Source: a virus. From it: a stretch of 33,391 nucleotides of DNA. Positions within the stretch are counted from its first letter, which is position 1; each line of letters begins with the position of its first letter. Shown in pieces: positions 1 to 6,942 of the stretch. The stretch is from IMG/VR virus record IMGVR_UViG_3300046028_003153, positions 1 to 33,391 of that record, one strand, 5' to 3'. Under the pieces are notes generated by a model, which had not been told where the DNA came from, did no database searches, and saw only the letters and a program-made list of their open reading frames with translations. The translations under genes and the position numbers were made by a program.

Positions 1-58
1 GGACACTATCGAGTAAGCCAGTGCTGGGCTCGACATTGGTTTCGGTTTCTTGGGTCAT
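1..58 (-). CDS. Scaffold protein, duplicated 5' fragment
   Basis: This is the start of the scaffold gene (start codon ATG at 58-56, first 19 codons) running off the left edge. The complete gene is at 32416-33204. The fragment is not a separate or broken gene; it is part of the repeated end. Its ATG overlaps the TGA of the 87-aa gene by four bases, so translation of the two is probably coupled. Confidence 0.9.
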   Translation of the reverse strand, partial: MTQETETNVEPSTGLLDSV

Positions 59-245
59 AGTTTCCTTGCTTGATTGATCCGCGCCTCGATGTCCCGAACC
101 ACGTTTCTCTGCCCTTCAGCAAAGAACGCATGGGCCGGGTCTGTGCCTGGCACGGCTATAGGCACATTCACATACACATCTCGCAGCCACTGCAGCAGCT
201 TTTGGCCTTCTTCAGAGCCAAAGACACGCAGGGTTAACCGCGCCA
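1..245. repeat. Terminal redundancy, left copy
   Basis: These 245 bases match 33147-33391 in the same orientation, with mismatches only at 127 (C here, A at 33273) and 169 (C here, T at 33315). The repeat lies inside coding sequence: the start of the scaffold gene and most of the following 87-aa gene. Both mismatches fall in third codon positions of the 87-aa gene (Ala GCG/GCT and Val GTG/GTA on the minus strand) and are silent. The simplest reading is overlap of the ends of a circular or terminally redundant genome of 33,146 bp, with the two ends drawn from slightly different population variants. A true packaged direct terminal repeat is less likely, since its copies should be identical. Confidence 0.95.
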
Positions 246-318
246 AGTCATCTCGTTGCTGAGTGACTTCGCGAATATCTGGTGTTTGGCCAATGGCATC
301 TAGTTCGTCCCAGCTCAT
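55..318 (-). CDS. 87-aa hypothetical protein between portal and scaffold
   Basis: I do not recognise a family. The protein is soluble and mixed in charge, with an N-terminal stretch rich in acidic residues and a helical C-terminal third rich in Arg, and it has no membrane segment or Cys pair. It starts at an ATG overlapping the portal stop (ATGA, 315-318), and its stop overlaps the scaffold start (55-58), so it is locked into the head operon by translational coupling. T7-like phages often carry a small gene at this portal-scaffold junction, and a role in head assembly is an inference from position only. The partial second copy at the right end differs by two silent bases, which indicates purifying selection and supports a real gene. 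Confidence 0.75.
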   Translation of the reverse strand: MSWDELDAIGQTPDIREVTQQRDDLARLTLRVFGSEEGQKLLQWLRDVYVNVPIAVPGTDPAHAFFAEGQRNVVRDIEARINQARKL

Positions 319-1934
319 GCTGGCGCTCCCATTGGTGCCGGCAGTGCTGGTTGACCAGGCGGTGCCATGCCTTGCTGCTGCATGGCCATCTGCGCTGCCA
401 TGGCCTGAGCCTGTTGTGCTTGTTGCTGCTCAATGGCAAACCCACGCTCTGCAGCGCTGTTGCGAAGGGAAGCAGGCACACCCAGCTTGTCGCCCAGGTA
501 GTCAATCATGTCGCCAAACTTGACGGCCACCTGGCCCTCGGCACCCATCTGCTGGGTGATCTGGGCAAATTGCAGCGCTGCGTTAACTTCATCCATTGCT
601 TGAGCATTGGCAAGCGGTGAAGTGGGGGAGACCTTAACCTCTAGTCCATTAACACGCAGTGGCAAATCAATCAGGCCGCGCTCATCCATGACTTCCAAGA
701 TCTTGGTCACCACAGGGATCATGGTTTCGTTGATCAGTCGGCCAAAGGCAGAGCCAAGGTTCTGTGACAGCTCCTTCATGCGCTCAACAATCTCTGTGGC
801 AGAACGGGCGCTCATGTTCTCTGGCGGTAATGATTCGTCCAGCAAGATGCGCTTGACGTTTCCGCGCAGATCGTTGATCACCAGCTGCGACACGTTGAAG
901 TCGCCAGAGCGGGGCAGGGCCATGAGCGATGGGCCTTGTGGGCCACCATTGCGCGCAACGGGAATGATGCCGCCAGGCACGATCTTCACGGTGTTAGGGT
1001 TAAGCACGCCATCGTCGGCAGCCGTATACACGCCAGACACGGCAAGAGATGCATTTTTTAGCAGCAACTCAATGGTTTTGTTCAGCGTCTTGATGTCGGG
1101 CAGGGCGGTCATGAGTGGGCCACGGCCATAGATCTCTCCGGCCACCTTCATGTAGCGCGAGATCACCCAGGGTGAGACCTTGCGTCTGCGGTAGACCAGC
1201 TCGGCCTTGCTGTGCTTGTCAATGACGTGGTAGCAATAGTCACCACGGTTCGCGTCATAGATCGTGGCCTCAAGAAGCTCAATGTCATCTGTTGGCTTTT
1301 CACCAATGCGACGCTGCATTTCTTCCGGTATCTGTGCATCAGGCCATTGGCGTTGAATGCTTTCACCTTTCAAGCGCATACGTCGGTACACGTTGTCCAC
1401 TTGGCCATTCGCGCCTTCTTCATAACTGACCAGGAACAATGGCACAGGGATAAAGTTAAGCGGGTTGGTGTCGTCACCAGGTTGAACCATCATGCAAGAC
1501 GTGCCAACAGCCAGGTCAAGTAAAAACTCACCCATGGCAATGTCAAAGTTAGACTGACGCAGCAGCGCAAACATCTTTTCGTTGTACAGCTCAAGGATGG
1601 CCTGGGCCTGTGGCTTGCGATCCATGGGAATATCAAGACCAGGCTCAAGACGGCACCAGCGACGCTGCGGTGGAAAAACTACAGACTGCAATCTGTTCGC
1701 AAACCTTTGGGTGCTATTGATTGCTGTACTATCGAAAACTCGTTGCATCTTTTTGGAGCCAGTGCTACCGCCTTCCCACACGCCATACAGCTGGCGCTGG
1801 GGCAGGGCAAACTCATAGGCATCCTGGTACAGCTGCTGAAACTCATCCTTCTTTGTCTGGGCAACTGCTTGGCGCTTAATGATCTGCTCAGGCGTTAAAC
1901 GCATGCCGCCCTTTTGGTTTGTGCCGTATTCCAT
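315..1934 (-). CDS. Portal / head-tail connector protein (T7 gp8-like)
   Basis: The 539-aa product has the length and sequence character of podoviral head-to-tail connector proteins. These form the dodecameric portal ring through which DNA is packaged and ejected and to which the tail tube binds. The N-terminal region (about 13-110) shows the family pattern of a charged helix, an aromatic-rich segment and a conserved stretch with RFANRLQS and VFPPQRRW near 78-95. A segment near 365-390 with LPPENMSARSATEI is also typical. The C-terminus (about 500-539) is a Gln/Ala/Pro/Met-rich tail, probably disordered. The start follows an AAGGA ribosome site. The gene lies downstream of terminase and upstream of scaffold and capsid, as expected. 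An internal Met at residue 11 is an alternative start but lacks a better ribosome site. Confidence 0.93.
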   Translation of the reverse strand: MEYGTNQKGGMRLTPEQIIKRQAVAQTKKDEFQQLYQDAYEFALPQRQLYGVWEGGSTGSKKMQRVFDSTAINSTQRFANRLQSVVFPPQRRWCRLEPGLDIPMDRKPQAQAILELYNEKMFALLRQSNFDIAMGEFLLDLAVGTSCMMVQPGDDTNPLNFIPVPLFLVSYEEGANGQVDNVYRRMRLKGESIQRQWPDAQIPEEMQRRIGEKPTDDIELLEATIYDANRGDYCYHVIDKHSKAELVYRRRKVSPWVISRYMKVAGEIYGRGPLMTALPDIKTLNKTIELLLKNASLAVSGVYTAADDGVLNPNTVKIVPGGIIPVARNGGPQGPSLMALPRSGDFNVSQLVINDLRGNVKRILLDESLPPENMSARSATEIVERMKELSQNLGSAFGRLINETMIPVVTKILEVMDERGLIDLPLRVNGLEVKVSPTSPLANAQAMDEVNAALQFAQITQQMGAEGQVAVKFGDMIDYLGDKLGVPASLRNSAAERGFAIEQQQAQQAQAMAAQMAMQQQGMAPPGQPALPAPMGAPA

Positions 1935-1935
1935 A

Positions 1936-2259
1936 TCAATCCTTTTCTAACTTGTACTTTTCAAGCAAATTGCGGCCCTTAGCGGCCAATCGTGCTGCAG
2001 CGCCAGCTGTGCGCGGGGGAGTTTCGCCCCATGCGTTGGCCGCCAAAGCAAGCCTGGTTGGCTCACCCTTGTCGTTAACCAGCGGGCCACTTGGGTTGGT
2101 GTAGAACCTGGTCAAAAAAGACCCCTTGCGCTTAGCACGTTCACCGTCTGGCGCGCTGTCTTTCACGCCTGGCTTGAGGTTCTTACTCTCGCCAGACGAT
2201 TCAAACTTACGCCTGCCGGCCTCAGTCAGACCGCCTTCGGGGTCTTTGTACTTGCTCAT
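1936..2259 (-). CDS. 107-aa basic protein, phage DUF6321-like
   Basis: This is a small, very basic protein with Gly/Lys/Arg-rich segments. It follows a pattern I associate with a phage family of unknown function (DUF6321 from memory, not checked): a KRKGSFLTRFYTNP motif, then a GPLVNDKGEPTRLALAANAWGE segment, then Ala/Lys-rich C-terminal helices. The role is unknown. A nucleic-acid or virion-internal role would fit the charge but is inference. It begins at an ATG overlapping the stop of the upstream 54-aa gene (2256-2259) and ends two bases before the portal start, so it belongs to the terminase-portal operon. Confidence 0.75.
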   Translation of the reverse strand: MSKYKDPEGGLTEAGRRKFESSGESKNLKPGVKDSAPDGERAKRKGSFLTRFYTNPSGPLVNDKGEPTRLALAANAWGETPPRTAGAAARLAAKGRNLLEKYKLEKD

Positions 2260-2420
2260 TTTTTATCGCGTGCAGCCGCCATGTTGTCAACCAGGTTGGG
2301 GTATGGCCTGCCTGCTTTGGCAGCACGACGCATCGCCATGCGCTTTTCAGCAGACGACAGCGCCTCGGACTTAGGTAAATCTTTGGGTCTTGGTTTGTCC
2401 CATACTTCTTTGGTTTTCAT
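2256..2420 (-). CDS. 54-aa hypothetical basic protein
   Basis: This short gene encodes a Lys/Arg-rich 54-residue protein starting MKTKEVWDKPRPKDLP. It has a helical middle (SSAEKRMAMRRAAKAG) and a C-terminal RPYPNLVDNMAAA motif; I recall similar short proteins next to portal genes in other podoviruses. It overlaps the preceding gene's stop by ATGA (2417-2420) and the next gene's start by ATGA (2256-2259), so it exactly fills the gap. That double coupling is strong evidence that it is translated. Its function is unknown. Confidence 0.8.
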   Translation of the reverse strand: MKTKEVWDKPRPKDLPKSEALSSAEKRMAMRRAAKAGRPYPNLVDNMAAARDKK

Positions 2421-3061
2421 CCGCCTACTCCTAGTGTTTGAGTTGTACCGAGGCCAGCTCCAAAGCCGCCTAATCCGCCACCGCCACCTAATGTTTGTGG
2501 GCCACTAGCTTCTGTGGCATAGCCAGCCAAGATTGATCTGTTTGTTGCAGATCTACCAGCACGTCTGCTGCCAGCAATCTTTGCTGCAGAAGTTCTTTGC
2601 ATGGCTTCCATCTCTGCCTTTGTTTTAGCTGCTGACTCTGCGGTGAGCCGCTGTGTTTCAGCCAGTTGCTTTGCAATTTCAGCTTGAGCGGCCTCTGCCT
2701 CTCTGGCCGCTTGTGCTGCCGACTCTTGAGCTGCAGCTTGCTGTGCTGCATATTGATCTTTTTGCTTTTGCAAATTTGACATTTCAGTATCAATCATCAA
2801 CTGAACTTCAGCTTGTGCTTTTGTAAATGCATCAGCATCAGCTTTAGATTGCAGATCCAGTTGCGTCTTTAGTGCTAGGTCAAGCGCATCTTGTTCAGCT
2901 TTAAATGTCGCATCATCTGCTGCAATCTTGGCCGCTGCCGCAGCCTCATCTGCTGCAAGTTGCGCGGCAAATTCGTCTTCTGGGCTAGACACACCAGCGC
3001 CCACTTCCAGGGCACCAACATTGTCTTCAAATACAGCTAGACGCTGGTCTGGTAAAGCCAT
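2417..3061 (-). CDS. 214-aa Ala-rich coiled-coil protein, probable virion component
   Basis: Residues about 30-160 form one long Ala/Glu/Lys/Gln-rich helix expected to be a coiled coil. The C-terminus carries a basic GSRRAGRS motif and then a Gly/Leu-rich flexible tail. The next upstream gene (3063-3728) has the same architecture and a matching RRAGR motif before its tail, so the two may be paralogues. An ideal AGGAGG ribosome site precedes the ATG, implying high expression, as for a structural protein. The position between TerL/GNAT and portal is where some podoviruses encode small internal or tail-linked proteins. The assignment to the virion is inference. Confidence 0.8.
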   Translation of the reverse strand: MALPDQRLAVFEDNVGALEVGAGVSSPEDEFAAQLAADEAAAAAKIAADDATFKAEQDALDLALKTQLDLQSKADADAFTKAQAEVQLMIDTEMSNLQKQKDQYAAQQAAAQESAAQAAREAEAAQAEIAKQLAETQRLTAESAAKTKAEMEAMQRTSAAKIAGSRRAGRSATNRSILAGYATEASGPQTLGGGGGLGGFGAGLGTTQTLGVGG

Positions 3062-3062
3062 G

Positions 3063-3728
3063 TCAACCTCCTAAAAGGGTCTTCAGCTGGTTTTCATCAT
3101 TTGCAGCTGGTGCAAGGCCAAGCTCTGGGTTTATCCTGGCGGTGGATAGCAAAGATCTGCGGCCAGCCCTGCGACGTGCAGTCATCTGCCCAGATTCACG
3201 CTCAGCAATCTTGCGACGCTCAGCATCAAGCGCAGCCGTCTGGTCACGGGCTTGCTTTTCCATCATCATCTTTTGTTCTTCGTACTGCTTTTGCTGCTGA
3301 AACAGTTGAGCCTTGGCGGCTTCTGCAGCAGCGCCTTGTTGAGCTGTAAGACCTTGCATCAGCTTGGCTTGTTCCGCTGCAGTTAATTTAGCGGCTTCCA
3401 ATGAAGATGTAGCACTTGCTTGTTGCGCTGCAATTTGATCTGCGGTTAACTTACTTTGTGAAGCAGCAAGGGCCGCCTGTTGATCTCGTGTAAGTTTTGC
3501 TTCTGCGGCAGCAGCAGCACGGTTTTTCTCCGCCTCTGATGCGGCTAATTCACGCGCTGAGGCTGCCTGAGCGGCTGCCTCTGTACGATTCTTAGTGGCT
3601 TGTTCAATTGCTGAAGCTTGAGCTGCAGCAGCTTGCTCCCTAGCTTTGCTTGCAGCGCTTTGCGAACGGTTTACAGCATAAGCCGTGGTACCCGCTCCGA
3701 TCAAAGCTGCGACGATTGGTGCTGGCAT
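3063..3728 (-). CDS. 221-aa Ala/Gln-rich coiled-coil protein, probable virion component
   Basis: The N-terminus has a short apolar segment (PAPIVAALIGAGTTAYAV, residues 2-19) that could insert in or lie on a membrane. About 140 residues of Ala/Glu/Gln/Lys coiled coil follow, then a basic MTARRRAGRRSLLS motif near 183-196 and a short tail ending in Leu-Gly-Gly. Long Ala-rich helices with an amphipathic or apolar start resemble podoviral ejection-type proteins, but no family is recognised. A strong GGGAGGA ribosome site precedes the ATG. The start lies 28 bases inside the end of the GNAT gene. It is a likely paralogue of the 214-aa product downstream. Confidence 0.8.
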   Translation of the reverse strand: MPAPIVAALIGAGTTAYAVNRSQSAASKAREQAAAAQASAIEQATKNRTEAAAQAASARELAASEAEKNRAAAAAEAKLTRDQQAALAASQSKLTADQIAAQQASATSSLEAAKLTAAEQAKLMQGLTAQQGAAAEAAKAQLFQQQKQYEEQKMMMEKQARDQTAALDAERRKIAERESGQMTARRRAGRRSLLSTARINPELGLAPAANDENQLKTLLGG

Positions 3729-4207
3729 GGTCTGATCCTCCCATAGAGTGTGTAATCTGAGCCGTCCATTCCGAAGTTGCGCATCACGCCCTCAAGCGTA
3801 AAGCCCAGCGCCAGCGGCCAGCTCTGCGAATAATCTTCATTCGATTCTATTGCTACTTGTACACGGGTCAAAGCAAGTGATATCTGAGTGATATCAAGGG
3901 CAGTTCTGACACCAACAATCAGCTGGCGCTTGAACTTGTGCTTGATGCTGTCGTCGATGATCGTCCACACCTCACCCACACCCTTCCACAGCACGGCAAC
4001 ACCGATGATGCCAAGCAGTTTGCCGTTGTAGTACAGGGCACCGCTTGGGCCGCGCTCCATGTTGAAATGAATAGTTTCTAGTGGATCAATGGGCCAGGGC
4101 GATTTGACGTATTCAGAAAGACGTTCAATGTGCCAATCAGTGATCGGCTCAAAGTAGATGCCGGTGCAGGCCAGTTTTTCGTTGACGGTGTCGATCAGGT
4201 CTGTCAT
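3701..4207 (-). CDS. GNAT-fold N-acyltransferase-like protein (T7 gp13-like position)
   Basis: The 168-aa product looks like a GNAT fold. A beta strand with GALYYNGKLLGIIGVAVLWK leads to EVWTIIDDSIKHKFKRQL, then a helix, then the typical end TRVQVAIESNEDYSQSWPLALGFTLEGVMRNFG. In cellular GNATs this last stretch is a beta strand, the Asn/Glu-rich turn and the helix next to acetyl-CoA. The usual pyrophosphate-binding Q/R-x-x-G-x-G/A loop is not clear, so catalysis may be lost. T7 gp13 and many podoviral genes of this kind are described as acyltransferase-like proteins tied to virion assembly; whether this one acts enzymatically is open. The start overlaps the TerL stop by ATGA. Confidence 0.7.
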   Translation of the reverse strand: MTDLIDTVNEKLACTGIYFEPITDWHIERLSEYVKSPWPIDPLETIHFNMERGPSGALYYNGKLLGIIGVAVLWKGVGEVWTIIDDSIKHKFKRQLIVGVRTALDITQISLALTRVQVAIESNEDYSQSWPLALGFTLEGVMRNFGMDGSDYTLYGRIRPCQHQSSQL

Positions 4208-5757
4208 GAAAAGATATCAAAGTCCAAAGCAGCCGTAGTCATGCCAGGAGCGCGGCCACCGAGCTGGTGTGTGCGGGTCATTCGGTTGTACTCGCCACCG
4301 CCCAGCATCAAATACCCAAACGAGTCACCAATGTGTGAGTGTTCGTTCTTGTTTGGCGCGTCTTTGAAGCGTTCATGGCCGGCACCTACTGCAACTCGCT
4401 TAAAGTGATAGCCACCGGCCAGTGCTTTGCGCAATAACTTGCACTCTCTGTTCACAATCAGGCCAGGTTTGCCCATCACCAGCCGCATCATGGGTGCAGC
4501 CGACGCTTCCCGACGCACTTTAAAGTCATTTGACGCAGTTGGCTGCGCTTTTAGACCCAGTGTGCGCAAGAAGTCAAAGGCAGTGACCTCATAGATGGCA
4601 TCTCTGGCCATGCCGGCTGGGTCACCCCAGATCAGAACCTGGTGATTGGGGTATCGAGCGTTGAGTTCAGCCAGCAGCTGCGTGCCAAAGCGCTCCAGGC
4701 CCATGTCAAAGGTAACAATTTCCTGATGTATCACCCACCGACCGTTGGGCAGGCGCTGGCCAATGGTGGCTGCAGGGGTTAAACCGAAGTCCAGGCCCAC
4801 TTGGATAGGCACATTAGGGTCAATGTCGGTATCGCCAGACATGGTCGAGTCGTCGTACTCTGGCCAGACCGATCTACCCTCCTGGACATAGACGTATTCA
4901 CCACCCGCATAGCAGCGAATCCAGTCAAGGGTCTTACCGCCAAGCATCTGTAGGTAGTAACCAGGCGGTAAGTTGTTGCGGTTCTCAGCCTTGGGGTTGA
5001 CCTTCCACCACTTGGCAGCCGCAAAGATGTGATCGTTGGCCTCGGGCATCTCTGGCAAGTTCTCTGGGTCAACAGGCACCACGCCACCAGGCTGCTTGAA
5101 AAACTTCCAAGCAAACTGGCCGGTGAGCTTTTCTTTCTCGGCCAGCTTGTACCACCAGTGGTCGTCATCCATCGGGTTGGTGTCCATCCAGATCCCAGAC
5201 CAGGTCGCACCGCCATCACGCTTAGTCGGATACCGGCCAACACGGTGGGTCAAGCCATCGATCACAGCCTTGGGTAACTCGCGAGCCTCGTTAACCCAAG
5301 CACCAGTCAACTCCAACGACAGCAACTTGCGCACGTCTTTGGGTTGGTCAAGGGCTAGAAAAATAACTTCACAGTCAATGCCAGCTGCGTCACCACGGCT
5401 GGGCAGCTTGATGTGGTGCGTGATAGGCGGTGTCCAAAGCAGCGGCCCAAAGGTTGACTCAGGAAACAGATCAATCCACGTTTTAATCGTGGTGGTTTTC
5501 AGCATGGGGTAGCTGTTACGCACAATCGCAAAGCGCGAGTAGCGGATGCCATCAATGGGGGAGGGCTTTTGTTTAACAGCACGCATCATGATCTCGGCAG
5601 CGCACGCATAAGACTTACCCGACCCCACCGGCCCCATCATGCCGCGCACAAAGGCGTTACTCTGTAAGAAGCCCCACACCTGGGGGCTTTCGCTGAAGTC
5701 CAGGTTCAGCCCCGTTGTGGGCATCTGCTTGCCGCTTTGTTCTTTAGTCCGGCTCAT
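4204..5757 (-). CDS. terL: Terminase large subunit
   Basis: This is the DNA-packaging motor: an ATPase that drives DNA through the portal plus a nuclease that cuts concatemers. The 517-aa length is normal. A Walker A motif GPVGSGKS lies at 42-49, the Walker B-type strand with catalytic Glu (GAWVNEARE) at about 152-160, and the coupling motif DTNP at 192-195. The RNase H-like nuclease has acidic residues in GLDFG (D323), WGDPAG (D379) and HIGDSFG (D478). Start at 5757 follows AAGGT. A second Met at residue 12 is possible but not needed. The gene overlaps the upstream 51-aa gene by 14 bases and the GNAT gene by 4. Confidence 0.95.
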   Translation of the reverse strand: MSRTKEQSGKQMPTTGLNLDFSESPQVWGFLQSNAFVRGMMGPVGSGKSYACAAEIMMRAVKQKPSPIDGIRYSRFAIVRNSYPMLKTTTIKTWIDLFPESTFGPLLWTPPITHHIKLPSRGDAAGIDCEVIFLALDQPKDVRKLLSLELTGAWVNEARELPKAVIDGLTHRVGRYPTKRDGGATWSGIWMDTNPMDDDHWWYKLAEKEKLTGQFAWKFFKQPGGVVPVDPENLPEMPEANDHIFAAAKWWKVNPKAENRNNLPPGYYLQMLGGKTLDWIRCYAGGEYVYVQEGRSVWPEYDDSTMSGDTDIDPNVPIQVGLDFGLTPAATIGQRLPNGRWVIHQEIVTFDMGLERFGTQLLAELNARYPNHQVLIWGDPAGMARDAIYEVTAFDFLRTLGLKAQPTASNDFKVRREASAAPMMRLVMGKPGLIVNRECKLLRKALAGGYHFKRVAVGAGHERFKDAPNKNEHSHIGDSFGYLMLGGGEYNRMTRTHQLGGRAPGMTTAALDFDIFS

Positions 5758-5899
5758 GCATACCTTTTTTCATTTTGCGAAGGTCAACCAGCAAGTCCAG
5801 CTTGTCGTCGCAGATGTCTTCCCACGCCTGGTCATCAAGGTCGGTATCAAGCTCAAGCATCAGCACGGCAATGATCCGGTCAATCAGCTTTTCATCCAT
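5744..5899 (-). CDS. 51-aa acidic hypothetical protein between TerS and TerL
   Basis: This gene sits in the gap between the terminase genes. The product is strongly acidic in its first 40 residues (many Asp and Glu, with one Trp-Glu-Asp-Ile-Cys segment) and ends with a short basic RKMKKG stretch, which suggests a two-helix protein. A clear AGGGAG ribosome site lies 5-10 bases before its ATG. Its stop falls inside the TerL start region (14-base overlap). The function is unknown; a packaging accessory role is inference from position. Confidence 0.75.
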   Translation of the reverse strand: MDEKLIDRIIAVLMLELDTDLDDQAWEDICDDKLDLLVDLRKMKKGMHEPD

Positions 5900-5900
5900 G

Positions 5901-6335
5901 TCAATCTCCCTTTACATCAACAATGTCACTGATCGGAGACTTGATATTGATCCCGATCACCGAAGGCTTGTCAGATTCATCTGGGTTGTCCAGCAGTCCA
6001 GAAGCCTTGGCCAGGATGCGCAGCACCCCGACCTTGTCATACAGCTCAATCTCAAGCGTTGAGTTGCCATCACGATCAACTTTCTGCTTGATTGACTTGA
6101 TGGCCGTCAGCGCATGCTCAGGGATCTGGTGCGCAGCCTTCACGGTCACGTTGCCACCTTCATCCCAAGTCATGATGTCGCTGATCTTTGTGTTTGCCAT
6201 GCAAAGCAATGCATACGCCACAGCCTCACGGTTGCCGGCCAAGGTGGTAGACCTCTCAAGCCTGCGCTCAATCGAGCGAGTACCACCCCAGCCAGTCAGG
6301 TTGGGAATGTTGGACGGTGACTTAGGTCTGGCCAT
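5901..6335 (-). CDS. terS: Terminase small subunit
   Basis: The 144-aa product directly precedes TerL. Its C-terminal half carries IELYDKVGVLRILAKASGLL (about 96-115), a pattern common in phage terminase small subunits of the Terminase_2-like type, in which a helical domain leads to the TerL-interacting end. The N-terminus is basic (MARPKSPSN). The middle (about 28-90) is helical with an HTH-like start near residues 34-60, expected to recognise the packaging site. The start overlaps the stop of the 83-aa gene by one base (TGATG), so it is translationally coupled. Identification rests on position plus the C-terminal motif. Confidence 0.8.
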   Translation of the reverse strand: MARPKSPSNIPNLTGWGGTRSIERRLERSTTLAGNREAVAYALLCMANTKISDIMTWDEGGNVTVKAAHQIPEHALTAIKSIKQKVDRDGNSTLEIELYDKVGVLRILAKASGLLDNPDESDKPSVIGINIKSPISDIVDVKGD

Positions 6336-6586
6336 CAGAACGGTATATCGCTGTCGTCAGACTGCATCACAGGCGCTGCAGCTTGCACAGGCTTAGGCGC
6401 TTTGGCACTGCCGATCTTGATCGAGAACCAATGCTCGCCAGCAGCCGTCTTGCCAGGCTTGACATCCAGGTAGCACAGCGTGCCGTCCGGTAGCATCACC
6501 TCGCCACGGTAAGCCGCATGCCAGTCCTCAGTTTTAAATTTATTTACAAAGGCCGAGCCTTGTCCAGGTTTCATTTCATAAGCCAT
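6335..6586 (-). CDS. 83-aa small beta-rich protein with SSB-like DDSDIPF tail
   Basis: The short protein starts with a Gly/Phe/Asn segment and a predicted beta-rich core (YRGEVMLPDGTLCYLDV... HWFSIKIG), resembling the DUF736-like or OB-like small proteins found in plasmids and phages. It then has a Lys/Pro/Ala linker and ends in DDSDIPF. Bacterial SSB proteins end in a similar acidic DDIPF peptide, which recruits replication and repair enzymes. A phage protein with this tail could bind the same partners or act as a minimal single-strand-binding protein. AAGGA precedes the ATG. It is the first gene after the control region and is coupled to TerS. Confidence 0.7.
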   Translation of the reverse strand: MAYEMKPGQGSAFVNKFKTEDWHAAYRGEVMLPDGTLCYLDVKPGKTAAGEHWFSIKIGSAKAPKPVQAAAPVMQSDDSDIPF

Positions 6587-6615
6587 AAGTCAATCCTTGC
6601 TGTTGGTAAGTGTAC

Positions 6616-6651
6616 AAAATTGTGGAGAAGATGGGGAAAAATTGTGGATGA
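6616..6651 (+). repeat. Two direct repeats with DnaA-box-like cores
   Basis: AAAATTGTGGA occurs at 6616-6626 and again at 6638-6648, with starts 22 bp apart, close to two helical turns. Each contains a near match to the DnaA box TGTGGATAA (reverse of TTATCCACA): TGTGGAGAA at 6621-6629 and TGTGGATGA at 6643-6651, one mismatch each. Same-face spacing suits cooperative binding. Host DnaA binding is inference. Confidence 0.5.
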
Positions 6652-6654
6652 CCC

Positions 6655-6668
6655 CCGTATCGCTACGG
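6655..6668. other. Short perfect hairpin beside G-tracts
   Basis: CCGTA-TCGC-TACGG forms a 5-bp stem with a 4-base loop. It is flanked by C-runs on the left and a G-rich stretch on the right (6672-6687: five Gs, A, six Gs, two As, three Gs), which can extend pairing or form other G-rich structure. There is no T-run, so it is not an intrinsic terminator. Confidence 0.4.
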
Positions 6669-6794
6669 TGAGGGGGAGGGGGGAAGGGTCGTTTTTCTAC
6701 GCGCCCGTCAACGCGCCCGGTATTGCGCGTGTCATGCCTGCGCATATGCTTTGCGATCGCTTCCAAGGGCACACGTCGCAGCATGCCCCCTGCT

Positions 6795-6870
6795 TGTACA
6801 CAATCCATACGTTCGTATGCCACATGTACAGATTGATTTAAACGACGTAGGAGCGATTGCAACATGTACA
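6795..6870. repeat. Dispersed TGTACA motif, origin-side cluster of three
   Basis: Three copies are present: GTATGGATTGTGTACA on the minus strand (6795-6810), GTATGCCACATGTACA on the plus strand (6815-6830) and GATTGCAACATGTACA on the plus strand (6855-6870). The first two face away from each other across 4 bp and form an imperfect palindrome. The first shares 21 of 24 bases (6789-6812) with the copy at 9312-9335 in the regulator-recombinase gap. It is a candidate operator or iteron. Confidence 0.6.
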
Positions 6871-6942
6871 GGCTACCCATGTCTAGGCTTGCCTGTGATC
6901 GTGGCGTATGGATCGATCTAGATGCCTTGGCGGTGCCTTCAA

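Larger units (their letters stand above)
6587..6942. promoter_or_regulatory. Non-coding control / candidate replication origin region
   Basis: About 355 bases between the replication protein gene and the terminase operon contain dense structure and no convincing gene. They hold two 11-bp direct repeats containing DnaA-box-like sequence (6616-6651), a small perfect hairpin (6655-6668), a run of G-tracts on the plus strand (6672-6687), a 9-bp direct repeat ACGCGCCCG at 6699-6707 and 6711-6719, and three copies of the dispersed TGTACA motif (6795-6870). Repeats next to an initiator gene are typical of theta-type origins. The region must also contain the promoter for the minus-strand terminase operon, but I see no clear -35/-10 pair. 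A 118-codon open frame crosses it but looks non-coding. Confidence 0.55.

Noticed and set aside
1-245. True packaged direct terminal repeat as in T7
   Set aside because: The copies differ at two positions and the borders fall inside coding sequence without any special signal; overlap of a circular map explains the data better.
607-1131. 174-codon plus-strand frame inside the portal gene
   Set aside because: It is antisense shadow of a conserved gene with no ribosome site or coding character.
3848-3863. TATTGCTACTTGTACA, a 13 of 16 match to one motif copy
   Set aside because: It lies inside the GNAT coding sequence and its bases are explained by conserved codons. I treat it as a chance match, though it counts against perfect gap specificity.
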